Assembly (NCBI GenBank): GCA_045639325.1
Contig: JAZUCU010000019.1
Span: 1-64,000 of the forward strand
Reading direction: 5' to 3'
DNA: 64,000 nucleotides
Source of the DNA: RGIG8244 sp045639325
GTDB lineage: Bacteria > Verrucomicrobiota > Lentisphaeria > Victivallales > UBA1829
Below are positions 45,001-53,361 of this stretch, piece after piece (position 1 is the first letter of the stretch; the number at the start of each line of letters is the position of its first letter). A model generated the notes under the pieces. The model was not told the origin of the DNA, searched no databases, and saw only the letters and a list, made by a program, of their open reading frames with translations. The position numbers and the translations under genes are program-made.

Positions 45001-46044
45001 AAATTCGCACAGGATACCAGAGTCATGTTCATGCTCACAGCTATGAATGACCATTCTCTCGGCAGCTTCGGCCGTCGTGAACAGTGGACGATCGACCGTT
45101 TGAGCGCGGCACGTGCATTGTTCCGTCAGTGGGAAAAAGATGTGAAATTTGTCGGTTATTGGGAAAAAGCCGGTCTCTGCAAAGTTTCCGATCCCGCAGT
45201 GGAACTCTCTGCCTACACCAGAAAAGGTCAGGCTCTCTGGATGTTCGCCAATACAGGCAGCAAAGATACGACCTTCAAAGTCACTCCGGACTTTGCAAAA
45301 CTCGGCATCAAGGCATCCGAATGTGTACTGATCAATGCAGAAGAACAGAAAGTAATTCCGTTCAACGGCAAAGATTTCACACTCAAACTCAAGAAACATG
45401 ATATCGTCATGATCCTTGCCGGCAAAAAAGGAGCGTTCAAACTTTACAACCGTCTCGACTGGGATAAATTCCTGGGCAAAGAAAAAAATGTGAAGTACAC
45501 AACCTACATGCCGGAAAATGCTGCCAACGGATTCGGCACAATCGCAGGCCGCCACTATGTCTTCGGTCATAACGGCGGATATATGCAAGTCGGCACCAAG
45601 TTGCCTGCCACCGCTAAAGAAGTTTCCGCACTGCTTTCTTCCCGCACCTTTGCCGGTCTGACATGGGGCAAAGATGCGATGATCAGCGGTCAGCGCAATT
45701 TCAACGGCGGTATGGTTTACACTCTGGCAAATGGAAAAACCGCTTACGGCAAAACAAAATTCAACACCAAGGCGGAAGGCGGCTGGTTCCCCTATCAGTT
45801 CACAGCAATCAAATACGTGCTGACTCCTGAAGCGATTACCGTTTATGTTTCCGATGATGCAAAAACATGGAAACAGGACATCGTAATCAAGCGCGATGCA
45901 AAAACATCCGGCGCACCGGAAGAACTCCGTATCGGTTTCGGTCATAAGGGACAATATCCCTTCCTGCAGAATCTGCAGAAATATTATGCACCGAATCCCC
46001 GGTATCCCAGCGTGTATTTCTTCGGCAACGTAAGCTGCAAGTAA
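42046..46044 (+). CDS. Giant secreted glycan-active protein with CBM9-like N-domain
   Basis: 1332 residues. Signal peptide (1-20, ALFA|KDPQ). Residues about 22-215 form a CBM9-like domain ('PVIDGQMMPGEWQNA', 'MFYTAWDDKYIYVAMDC'). About 220-690 is beta-rich with 'ELEIYNPSDKPV'. About 700-1080 looks like a catalytic barrel with candidate acids D862/D863 ('FYDDVGYP') and E938 ('APCEQGYYNP'), resembling DUF6067/GH-like proteins. A C-terminal beta-domain follows. GGAG-like site before ATG. Across about 1,286 codons it contains no TTA, CTA or TCA codon, which leaves an equally long open frame on the other strand. Confidence 0.78.
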   Translation: MKKRSLIFSLFAVSFALFAKDPQFIIPKIKKAPVIDGQMMPGEWQNANAMTMFGCYNTRGLFNLEQPMFYTAWDDKYIYVAMDCRESTGNRIAAGTVRNDFASVVGDDCVELMFAAGTGKKILDPDFHTYYIALNHLGAVWDAMFKPQRNECHNTWQSGIEVKSTVSGTRWVMECRVPIKSVTLSDVTPGTKWRSNLCRTFYRYVWVALNPAGALNDARIGADMTFGDEKTPVVRMSSIDNFFNATSQIELEIYNPSDKPVTLTAALTGESRESEGAKEFKEINHTAKVTLKPGERKQGIMLGSKAKLNWYNDVVLSVKDEKGNALLEIPRKIAIPALRLKRMIAPDTPSVLVDTVYYHSHDRIDIRFNIKNWMERSGVDKGSFLADILITEKKNKVQPIKVQFDKFNAGTATWSMSTKELPEGDYDIVIDITSKGKNVQKESDWFEKRNFAWQNKPILPANVVPAPYEPLKAKGNVLTLWGREYRFAPNGFPVDLITQKKDYVIGDPVLYLTRNGKEFPLEVSKPFQFTEVTPRKVTGKATLKGGGLTFDIIATTEYDGFILYNLVCKSGWFSKDLDRLRLKMPLDGNYIKFLSASGDTTGVSIPGKVIPPGDGRIYDSMTDTRSVVMTPSFASMLWLGDHDISFCYAADSDKDWILRKDKPAVEIYRKGRNVDLYINFVDKAAKLEKTHTMEFAFQTGPTKPRPANWREFQDCTNNQVGAPGAPKYRVQIGGDGFTTHGGTHSLHPGTTPELQKQSKEKIEKLQQRGKPGQVHVVGYQYWGYTVKGFPEARVFRGEWGISAKAWQGGTFDSSKWGRKTYGLNRDNYYYIHAPKYSPSYIDFLTHAYDGTLAVTNLYGFYDDVGYPRPVYNPEFGYGHIKDGLEHYSSGIWLYRKRWKAAAEVNAKHNRLNLLGDTQHLHSHFMPAYNFIGVFAPCEQGYYNPFPEKDAFEFYGSMENYAAMNPAKQTGQIPIIGLSSANKDFAKFAQDTRVMFMLTAMNDHSLGSFGRREQWTIDRLSAARALFRQWEKDVKFVGYWEKAGLCKVSDPAVELSAYTRKGQALWMFANTGSKDTTFKVTPDFAKLGIKASECVLINAEEQKVIPFNGKDFTLKLKKHDIVMILAGKKGAFKLYNRLDWDKFLGKEKNVKYTTYMPENAANGFGTIAGRHYVFGHNGGYMQVGTKLPATAKEVSALLSSRTFAGLTWGKDAMISGQRNFNGGMVYTLANGKTAYGKTKFNTKAEGGWFPYQFTAIKYVLTPEAITVYVSDDAKTWKQDIVIKRDAKTSGAPEELRIGFGHKGQYPFLQNLQKYYAPNPRYPSVYFFGNVSCK

Positions 46045-46060
46045 TCAAAGGAACAACAGC

Positions 46061-48802
46061 ATGAAAATAACATTGTTTACAGGATTGCTGGCTGCCGCCT
46101 GTACCCTCTATGGTTCTTTCGAAGTCAAAGAGGGTACGCTCACGGTCAAGTCAAAAGATCTTATGATCGAGACCCGAGACGGCATGATTCAGACTTTGCG
46201 CACGGCGGACGGCGAAAATTTCTGCAAGGAAACGACAGAAGCATTTCCCGATGCCCCCTTCCGCCGGTCCCTCTTTCCCGAAGGACCGGAAGGCAAGCTG
46301 ATCAAAAAGAATGCCAAAGAAGCACGCTGGCTTTATGTTCTGGAAAACAAAACGGAACTGTTCTATGATTTCAAGATCGACGGCAATGACATTCTTGTCC
46401 GTGTCGGCGTAAAAAATCTTGATATGAAAAAGAACAACAATCATCTTGATATCCATGTTATTTTCATGAATCCGGAAGCGGTCATTACCGGGATCGGCAG
46501 CAAAACAAAACGGAATGATCCGGAACGGAACGAAAGTCTTTACTGGACCGGATCGGCGTTCCATTTCCCCCGCGTATTGATTGCCGAGGGAAAAAAGAAC
46601 GTCATTATGTTCCATAACGAATCCAGTTATCCTTATCACAATATTCTGTTGTTCCACACGCCCGGCTCCGACCACGTGGTTCTGCGGGGTATGATGGCGG
46701 ATTCTTTCAAACTGGCAGGGATGGAACAGCTCCATAAAAACGGCTATACAAGCCCCTACTGGCGTATTTCCCGGCACGTCAACTGGCTGGAAGCAGCACG
46801 CGCCTGGCAGAAAGGATTCGAAAAACGGACTGGCGCAAAACCGTTATGGAAAAATGCGTCAAAACTCATCCGCAACATTCATGCCATCTATACCGGCACA
46901 CCCAATATCAGCTGGAAAGAAAATCCCGATGACTTCTATAAACAGATGGCGAAAGAATACGATCCGGCATCCGTCATTCTTTTCCACTGGAATGCAAACA
47001 GCATTGTAACCTTGGGCGATCACCGTTACACCGGCAATCAGTATCCCTCACTCGAAGCCATTGAATACATGAAGAAGTACGGTTTCAACTGGATCGGTTT
47101 TCACGGATACTCACTGGTTTGCAATGAGGATGACATCCCCAACCGTCACAAGCCTTATATCAACGCAAAACGGATGCCGCCGAATTACAAGTTCACCCCC
47201 GATTATGAGGGGAAACCGGAAGACTTTTACAAGAAAATGGCCCCCTATCTTTCCCGTCGAAGCAAGCCGTTGGCAATGCTCAACCCGGCGGCAAAATACG
47301 TGGAAGATTATCTGGTCCGCAATATTTTGAATTACGCAAAATATCATAACATCCCCGGTTTCTATCTGGATATCACCGGGCACCTCTCCATGGCAGTCAA
47401 GCCGGATAAACGTATTTTCGAAGGCAAGACTTATATTGATGGCGATGTCAATGTATTCAAACGGCTGAGAAAACTCAATCCCGATTTGCTCGCTATGACC
47501 GAATACTGCGGTGAATGGATCATCCCGTACATCTTCTACGCATGGGAAGGCGATCTGATTCTCAGACATAAAGATGTCCGCGTCAATCATCCTCTCCGTG
47601 GCGCTCTCTACGGAACTTATTTCTGGACCCGCGAAAATACCGCTCTTGTGCCGGATCCGGTGAAAAATGCCTATTATGCCACGTTGCCGGAAATCACCCG
47701 CGATTACGGCTCTCAGCAATTAAGCTGGGCAATGGATTCCACCTGGATGAATGAGCGTGCAAAACTCTTCACTCAGGAAAAACTCTTCAATGCATTGCCG
47801 CCGGATAAATGGGATGATGAGGCAATCGCCTATTACCGTTCCGCAAAAAACGGATTCTTCCAATTCCGCAAAATGCCCTTCGGCTATGCCTACGTGGATG
47901 CAAAGAAAAACGTCATCCTCGGTATCTGCAAAAATCGTTCCAAAGGTCTGCCCAACCGCACCATTTCCGGATGGTGTGCGTATGATAAAAACGGCTGTGC
48001 CATCGGGATGAATCCGGCACATGAATATCAATTCCATTCCAAAAAGGAAAATTTCCCGTTCAACGTCACACAGCTCTCGGATGGCACGTATTTCCGTTTC
48101 ATCCGTAATCATAAAGATTTGGATTGGACGCTATTCCAACTGGGATCGGACAAGTTGAAAACGACTGATTTCAAAGTCGAATTCAAGCAGGCTCCGGCAA
48201 AAGTTTACCTCAATGGTCAGGAACAGAAAATCAATGGTAAGGAATGGACGGTTTCCGCTGCCGCTCTCCCGGCGACAGTGATGATCGTCACAAAAGAACC
48301 AACCTATAACAATGCCGATATTCTCTGCAAAAGTTGGGCATGGGGCCGGAACGGCTTCACTGGCGCAAACGGACTTCATGAACTCCATGGATATCGTGGT
48401 TATGCACAGAACTTCATGTGTTACGCAGGGCCGTTTGCGTTCGATAAACAGAAAAAAGATTGTCTCCACATTGGTTCGGGCAGATATCGTGCCTGGTGCG
48501 AAAAAGCCATCACCATTCCTGCTGGCAAAACCACATTGGATTTCTCAATTGCTCTTGACAGCGTAAAGAAAAACAAAAAAGTGAATTATAACAGCGTCCT
48601 GATTATTTATGCCAACGGGAAAGAAATCTTCAACAGCAAGATCCCCAACAGCAAAAAATGGCAGGAGTTCAAAGCGGACATCTCCGGATTCGCCGGACAA
48701 AAGGTCATCTTCCATTTTGAATTCGGGTATGAAACGCCTGAACAGGTGCACGCTTCCGTCACAAACCATTACATTCACATCGGCAACTTAAAGGTAAAAT
48801 AA
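46061..48802 (+). CDS. Large secreted putative glycoside hydrolase (paralogue B)
   Basis: 913 residues, homologous over its length to the protein at 35191-37911: shared 'IHAIYTGTPN', 'FHWNANSIVTLGDHRYT', 'KPEDFYKKMAPYLSRRS', 'GFYLDITG' (D437) and 'MTEYCGEWIIPY' (E481). Signal peptide 1-17 (LYGS|FEV). Same order: beta-sandwich, TIM-barrel-like core, beta C-terminal domain. Starts 16 bases after the 1332-residue gene, so part of the pseudopilin operon. Substrate unknown; duplicates may split specificity. Confidence 0.75.
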   Translation: MKITLFTGLLAAACTLYGSFEVKEGTLTVKSKDLMIETRDGMIQTLRTADGENFCKETTEAFPDAPFRRSLFPEGPEGKLIKKNAKEARWLYVLENKTELFYDFKIDGNDILVRVGVKNLDMKKNNNHLDIHVIFMNPEAVITGIGSKTKRNDPERNESLYWTGSAFHFPRVLIAEGKKNVIMFHNESSYPYHNILLFHTPGSDHVVLRGMMADSFKLAGMEQLHKNGYTSPYWRISRHVNWLEAARAWQKGFEKRTGAKPLWKNASKLIRNIHAIYTGTPNISWKENPDDFYKQMAKEYDPASVILFHWNANSIVTLGDHRYTGNQYPSLEAIEYMKKYGFNWIGFHGYSLVCNEDDIPNRHKPYINAKRMPPNYKFTPDYEGKPEDFYKKMAPYLSRRSKPLAMLNPAAKYVEDYLVRNILNYAKYHNIPGFYLDITGHLSMAVKPDKRIFEGKTYIDGDVNVFKRLRKLNPDLLAMTEYCGEWIIPYIFYAWEGDLILRHKDVRVNHPLRGALYGTYFWTRENTALVPDPVKNAYYATLPEITRDYGSQQLSWAMDSTWMNERAKLFTQEKLFNALPPDKWDDEAIAYYRSAKNGFFQFRKMPFGYAYVDAKKNVILGICKNRSKGLPNRTISGWCAYDKNGCAIGMNPAHEYQFHSKKENFPFNVTQLSDGTYFRFIRNHKDLDWTLFQLGSDKLKTTDFKVEFKQAPAKVYLNGQEQKINGKEWTVSAAALPATVMIVTKEPTYNNADILCKSWAWGRNGFTGANGLHELHGYRGYAQNFMCYAGPFAFDKQKKDCLHIGSGRYRAWCEKAITIPAGKTTLDFSIALDSVKKNKKVNYNSVLIIYANGKEIFNSKIPNSKKWQEFKADISGFAGQKVIFHFEFGYETPEQVHASVTNHYIHIGNLKVK

Positions 48803-49311
48803 TGAATTACAGAAAAGTTTTAACCGCAATTCTCGCTCTCGGCGCTGTCACATGCTCGCTGTATGGAGCAGCTGTCGACCGCAAGGATATCATCGAAAAA
48901 GATCAGTTCACGATTACGGGCGACTGTACATTCGGCAATAAACTGATTCGGTCAAGTGGCAAAAAAGTTCTGCTGGTCTCCAAAGAAAGTTTTCAGGTCA
49001 ATACCCGTCAGATCTGGCTCTTGCGCTGTTCCATCCGTTCCAAAAGCAAAACACCGGGCAAAGTCCGTCTCGGCTTCCGTCCACTGGATACAAAAGAAAA
49101 GCCGATTGCCAAAGATATCTGGTGCAGTGAATTTGTCAAGGCAGGCAAACGCTGGAAAGATGTAGGCGGCGGAATCTCCCTGGTCAGCAAGGAGGAAAAC
49201 GAAAACATCACCGTGCAATGGCATAAAGATGTGAAAAACACCCGGGTGGTGTTGGAAGCACAGGGCGATGTTGAAATCATCGAATTTGCCCTTGAAATCC
49301 TGGAAGAATAA
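48802..49311 (+). CDS. Small secreted beta-rich protein, CBM-like
   Basis: 169 residues, signal peptide (1-23, SLYGA|AVD). The mature part has alternating strands ('QIWLLRCSIRSKSKTPGKVRLGF', 'RVVLEAQGDVEIIEF'), consistent with a carbohydrate-binding jelly roll, though no family is recognised. Its ATG overlaps the stop of paralogue B by one base (TAATG), so it is translated with it and may be its partner. Confidence 0.72.
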   Translation: MNYRKVLTAILALGAVTCSLYGAAVDRKDIIEKDQFTITGDCTFGNKLIRSSGKKVLLVSKESFQVNTRQIWLLRCSIRSKSKTPGKVRLGFRPLDTKEKPIAKDIWCSEFVKAGKRWKDVGGGISLVSKEENENITVQWHKDVKNTRVVLEAQGDVEIIEFALEILEE

Positions 49312-49340
49312 TATCTGCGACAAAAAAAATGAAAAAAAGC

Positions 49341-49368
49341 TTGAAATAAAGAAAATTCATGCTATTTT
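49341..49368 (+). promoter_or_regulatory. Promoter of the sialidase-GH4 unit
   Basis: -35 TTGAAA, 16-base spacer, -10 TATTTT, 33 bases before the ATG at 49402. Confidence 0.5.
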
Positions 49369-49401
49369 TCAGTATCAACAGTAACAGGAGATTATAAGCC
49401 A

Positions 49402-50559
49402 ATGTCAGAACGAATACAGGAAATTCATGAACACCGGCATGAAACTCTTACCCCGCCAACCATCGGCGCTATCCCCGCTGAAATGAAACGGGAAACACGC
49501 CCCTATCAGGGCATTCCCGGTATCGAAATATGCAAAGACGGCACACTTTATGCCACATGGTACGCCGGCGGCAAAGGCGAAGGACCCGATAACTATGTCA
49601 TCCTCACAGTCAGTCGCGATGACGGCGCAACATGGCAGGAAGTACAGTGCGTCTCTCACGAAGGCTTGGTAAGATGCTATGACCCGGCATTATGGATCGA
49701 TCCCCAGGGACGCCTCTGGTGGTTCTGGGCACAATCTTATTCTCCCGTCCTCTGGGAAGTATTCGACGGCAAATGCGGCGTCTGGTGCACCTGCTGCGAA
49801 GACCCGACCGCAGAAAATTTAGTCTGGTCTGCCCCCCGCAGAATTGCAGAAGGCATCATGATGAACAAGCCGGAAGTCGCCCTCAACGGCGATTGGCTTC
49901 TCCCCACAGCAATTTGGAATTGCGAACCCTCCTACGTCACAGAAGAAGAAAGACCTTACACTTTCTCCAACGTTACCATCAGCCGCGATAATGGCAAAAC
50001 ATTCGAATTCCTCGGCAAAGCGGACGTCCCCAACCGGTCATTCGATGAACATTGCGTGATCGCACGGAAAGACGGCTCCCTCTGGATGCTCGTCCGCTGC
50101 TATTACGGCATCGGCGAAAGTTTCTCCAACGATGGCGGCAAAACCTGGACACCCGGTCAGCCTTCCATTTTTGCAGGCCCCAACTCCCGTTTTGCCATCC
50201 GCCGCCTTCAGTCCGGCAAATTGATCATGGTCAACCACCGTGTTCCCCACACCCTCCCCGGAGAATTGGGCAAGCCGGAAATGCGCGTTAGAACAAATCT
50301 GACCGCATGGCTTTCTGACGATGACGGTAAAACCTGGTACGGCGGTCTGCTCATCTCCAATGGTCACGAAGTCTCTTATCCCGACCTGACACAGGGCCCG
50401 GATGGCAGGATCCGGATCATTTACGATCAGGAAAGATACACCCACGGCAGCATTTTTATGACATCCATCACGGAAGATGATATCGCAGAAGGCCGTCTCG
50501 TCACACTCGGCTCCTACACGGCCCGGTTGATCTCCAGCCTGCCCCCGAAAAAGAAATAA
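49402..50559 (+). CDS. Sialidase-superfamily protein (BNR/Asp-box)
   Basis: 385 residues, no signal peptide. Four Asp-box-like repeats (SRDDGATW, SRDNGKTF, SNDGGKTW, SDDDGKTW) mark a six-bladed sialidase propeller. The usual N-terminal RIP motif reads G-I-P ('YQGIPGIEI'), so the first Arg of the sialic-acid-binding triad is missing; other Glu/Arg residues near 'HEVSYPDLTQG' may serve catalysis. A non-sialic substrate or binding role is likely. AGGAG precedes the ATG. Confidence 0.8.
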   Translation: MSERIQEIHEHRHETLTPPTIGAIPAEMKRETRPYQGIPGIEICKDGTLYATWYAGGKGEGPDNYVILTVSRDDGATWQEVQCVSHEGLVRCYDPALWIDPQGRLWWFWAQSYSPVLWEVFDGKCGVWCTCCEDPTAENLVWSAPRRIAEGIMMNKPEVALNGDWLLPTAIWNCEPSYVTEEERPYTFSNVTISRDNGKTFEFLGKADVPNRSFDEHCVIARKDGSLWMLVRCYYGIGESFSNDGGKTWTPGQPSIFAGPNSRFAIRRLQSGKLIMVNHRVPHTLPGELGKPEMRVRTNLTAWLSDDDGKTWYGGLLISNGHEVSYPDLTQGPDGRIRIIYDQERYTHGSIFMTSITEDDIAEGRLVTLGSYTARLISSLPPKKK

Positions 50560-50587
50560 TCAAAAACAAATAGAAAGGATTTCCACA

Positions 50588-51148
50588 ATGAAAAAAACAC
50601 TCATGGCACTCACACTTTCCCTCGCTTCTGCAATCGCTCTTCAGGGCGCAGTTCTGACAGATGTCGATGGCAATTTTGACAAAATCGATAAAAAAGGTAT
50701 GCCCGCAAAATGGCGCATCAATATGGGCCCGAAGATGGCTGCCCAGGTCAAACTCACCATTCAGAAAGATGACAAAGGCGTTGGCACCCTTACCGTCGAT
50801 GCAACCGGCACACCGAAAAACGATGTTCCCCTGATGGGTACTGCCATCCGTTGCAAAGCGGGTGATAAAATTATCGTTACCGCCGATGTCAAAACATCCG
50901 GCAGCTTCGGTTTGAACTTCTACCGCTATGCAGAAAAAGCATTGATGAAAGGTATGAAAGCTAAGACATTCCGCATCATGAACAGAAAAACAACCGTCAA
51001 AGCGGAATTCATTATGACCGATGATGTCGATAAAAAACTGTTCCGCGTCACACCCGTTCTGAATGTGCAGAAAGGTAAAGTCACCACAATTTCCAACGTA
51101 AAATACGAACTGATCACGGCAGAAGAATTGAACGCTGCAAAGAAATAA
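50588..51148 (+). CDS. Secreted beta-rich protein, CBM-like
   Basis: 186 residues with a signal peptide (1-20, LQGA|VLTD). 'CKAGDKIIVTADVKTSGSFGLNFYRY' and 'TAIRCKAG' resemble CBM4/galactose-binding-type jelly rolls, with a C-terminal 'TISNVKYELI' as in such modules. No enzyme residues. AAAGGAT site before the ATG; 28 bases after the sialidase-like gene. Probably binds a polysaccharide; family not confirmed. Confidence 0.72.
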   Translation: MKKTLMALTLSLASAIALQGAVLTDVDGNFDKIDKKGMPAKWRINMGPKMAAQVKLTIQKDDKGVGTLTVDATGTPKNDVPLMGTAIRCKAGDKIIVTADVKTSGSFGLNFYRYAEKALMKGMKAKTFRIMNRKTTVKAEFIMTDDVDKKLFRVTPVLNVQKGKVTTISNVKYELITAEELNAAKK

Positions 51149-51181
51149 TCCGGAACAAATGAGTTTTTAAGGAGTTGAAAG

Positions 51182-51967
51182 ATGTCTGTCCTCAGAATGA
51201 GTGAGATGTCTGTGAACGATGTCAGGAAATATCTGGAAACCAATCAGACCATTGTATTTCCCTACGGCATTGTAGAACAGCATGGGTATCATCTCCCCCT
51301 TTCCACCGATATTCATAACGCAGAAATGCTTTCCGATATCGTAGCAGAAGGCTTGGGATGTATGGTCGCCCCGACGTTGAATTATTGTTTTTCCGGCGGA
51401 ATGCTTCCCGGTACCATCAATGTCAAACCGAATCATTTTTCCGCGTTCGTCGTGGATATTATCGAATCTCTGACCGTTCAGGGATTCCGCAATATTATCA
51501 TCGTCCCCGGTCACGGCGGCAGTGAAAGTCTGGAAAACCTGCGGGAATCCCTGCGGATTGCAAAATGGATGAATCCCCAGCTGCGGGATACCACCATTCT
51601 GCTGATTTCGTTCGAAGATTATTCCCCGCTGGCTTATAAGGCTGTATTCGAAGAACACGATTTCCATTCCGGCAATCTGGAAACGTCCATGATGCTGGCA
51701 TATCGCCCCGATCTGGTACACATGGAAAATCTGACCATGGATCCGCCGGAAGTAGCAGAACGTTTGAGACAGGATCCCGATTCGTATCAGGATCGCACTT
51801 ACAAAACATCTTTGAAAGAAGAAATTCCCTCCACAAAACAGCATGCCGATGTTCAAGTCGGTGTCATGGGGCATCCGGAACGGGCAACTGCCGCATTCGG
51901 ACAGGCTGTGTTGGATGAATTTCGCAATAACATCATCCCGGTTCTGAAAAAAGAATTGGGCATATAA
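51182..51967 (+). CDS. Creatininase-family amidohydrolase
   Basis: 261 residues. Metal ligands typical of the creatininase fold: 'GIVEQHGYHLPLSTD' (Glu, His, Asp) and 'PGHGGSESLENLRES' (His and Glu), with 'HFSAFVVDIIESL' between. The family hydrolyses creatinine, formamide intermediates or N-formyl sugars such as in sugar-amine pathways. In this cluster an amide-bond step on an amino sugar is plausible but unproven. GGAG site before the ATG. Confidence 0.85.
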   Translation: MSVLRMSEMSVNDVRKYLETNQTIVFPYGIVEQHGYHLPLSTDIHNAEMLSDIVAEGLGCMVAPTLNYCFSGGMLPGTINVKPNHFSAFVVDIIESLTVQGFRNIIIVPGHGGSESLENLRESLRIAKWMNPQLRDTTILLISFEDYSPLAYKAVFEEHDFHSGNLETSMMLAYRPDLVHMENLTMDPPEVAERLRQDPDSYQDRTYKTSLKEEIPSTKQHADVQVGVMGHPERATAAFGQAVLDEFRNNIIPVLKKELGI

Positions 51968-51980
51968 GAGGTAAAAGAAT

Positions 51981-53306
51981 ATGAAAATTACAATGTTGGG
52001 AGCCGGTTCCGGCTTCGTTCTCACAATCGCAAAAGAATTGCTCACTGACCCGGTATTTGATAATGCCGAATTCATGCTGATGGATGTGGCAGAGGATCGT
52101 CTGGCAGTCGCAGAAAACGCAGTCAAAGAAATTCTGGAAACGGGCAAAAATAAAGTTACCGTTTCCATCACAACCGATTTGAATCGCGCCCTGGATGGTG
52201 CAGATTATGTCATCAGTTCCTGCGAGAAAAACCGTTACGCTTATTGGGCAAAAGATTTCCGTATCGCAGAAAAACATGGTGTTTTCCAGGTGAAAGCGGA
52301 AAACGGCGGTCCCGGCGGTATCATCCACGGTGCAAGAAATATCTGTCTGTATAAAGAAGTGCTCGAAGGCATGGAAAAATACTGCCCCGATGCCTGGTTG
52401 ATGAACTTCTCCAACCCCATGTCCATTCTCTGTACCTACTTCAAAAATTACTTCCCGAAAATCAAAGCTTTGGGCTTCTGCCATCAGGTGCACGGTTCTT
52501 TCGGCTTGATTGCAGAAGAATTGGGCTGGGAACCCGGCGAATTGGAAGTTGTCACTGCCGGTGTCAACCACATGAACTGGCTGTTTGATATCCGTCATCG
52601 CAACTCCGGCAAGAGCTGTATGGAAGAATTCATCACAAAAATGCAGGCTTCCAAATACTGGGAAGAAGTCTACCCCAACATTCCCGAACAGAAATACACC
52701 AAGGAAGTTTACAATGTTTTCGGCATGTATCCCGTGGGATATGACGAACACATTGTGGAATACCTGCCCTTCTTCCAGGATACCAAAGAATGGGATAAAT
52801 GGGGCTTACATTCTCTGGCTGAATTCTACGAAAATCTCACAAAAAATAAATCCAAAACGTTGGAAACTCAGAGACTCCTCGGCAAGAATTATGCCAAACC
52901 GCCCTTCCCCGTCGATCCCGATCACCCGTACTATGCGGAAAATCCCTGCCGCGTCATCACGGCTCTGGAAACCAATACTCCGCTGTACTTTGATGCAATC
53001 AACATCCGCAATAACGGCGCCGTGGATAACCTGCCGGATAATGTGATTCTGGACGTTCCGGCATTGGCAATCGGCGGTCAGGTCCGTTCCATCCACGTGG
53101 GTAAACTCCCTGCCGGTCCCTGCGAACTGTGCCGTCGTCAAACTGTGATCCACGAAATGGTTGCAGAAGCCATTGCGGAAGGCAATGATTCCCTTGCAAT
53201 CCAAGCATTGTGCTTGGATCCCTACGTACCCAGCATCACTCAGGCGAAGAACATCTGGGCAGATTACCGTAAGGAATACGCGGAAGAACTCACAACCTTC
53301 CGTTGA
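51981..53306 (+). CDS. GH4-family NAD/Mn-dependent glycosidase
   Basis: 441 residues, cytoplasmic. Rossmann 'MLGAGSGFVLTIAKEL', metal site C167-H168 ('CHQVHG') and H197 ('GVNHMNW'), 'SNPMSIL' and an active Tyr region, all GH4 hallmarks. GH4 enzymes cleave alpha- or beta-glycosides by oxidation-elimination and act on galactose, glucose or glucuronate residues. The family commonly handles products of imported glycans. Last gene of the locus; a terminator follows. Confidence 0.92.
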   Translation: MKITMLGAGSGFVLTIAKELLTDPVFDNAEFMLMDVAEDRLAVAENAVKEILETGKNKVTVSITTDLNRALDGADYVISSCEKNRYAYWAKDFRIAEKHGVFQVKAENGGPGGIIHGARNICLYKEVLEGMEKYCPDAWLMNFSNPMSILCTYFKNYFPKIKALGFCHQVHGSFGLIAEELGWEPGELEVVTAGVNHMNWLFDIRHRNSGKSCMEEFITKMQASKYWEEVYPNIPEQKYTKEVYNVFGMYPVGYDEHIVEYLPFFQDTKEWDKWGLHSLAEFYENLTKNKSKTLETQRLLGKNYAKPPFPVDPDHPYYAENPCRVITALETNTPLYFDAINIRNNGAVDNLPDNVILDVPALAIGGQVRSIHVGKLPAGPCELCRRQTVIHEMVAEAIAEGNDSLAIQALCLDPYVPSITQAKNIWADYRKEYAEELTTFR

Positions 53307-53329
53307 TCCGGCATCTTCCGGACACAAAA

Positions 53330-53358
53330 AATCCCGCATTTCTGCGGGATTTTTTTTT
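53330..53358. terminator. Bidirectional terminator between GH4 and PIG-L genes
   Basis: Perfect 9-base stem AATCCCGCA / TGCGGGATT with a 4-base loop; T-run of eight on the plus side and A-run on the other, so it can stop both convergent transcripts. Confidence 0.9.
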
Positions 53359-53361
53359 ACC

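Noticed and set aside
42094..45954. 1286-codon open frame on the minus strand
   Set aside because: It lies in exact codon register opposite a real gene with signal peptide and domains; its own translation is Cys/Phe/His-rich with no family features and no ribosome binding site.
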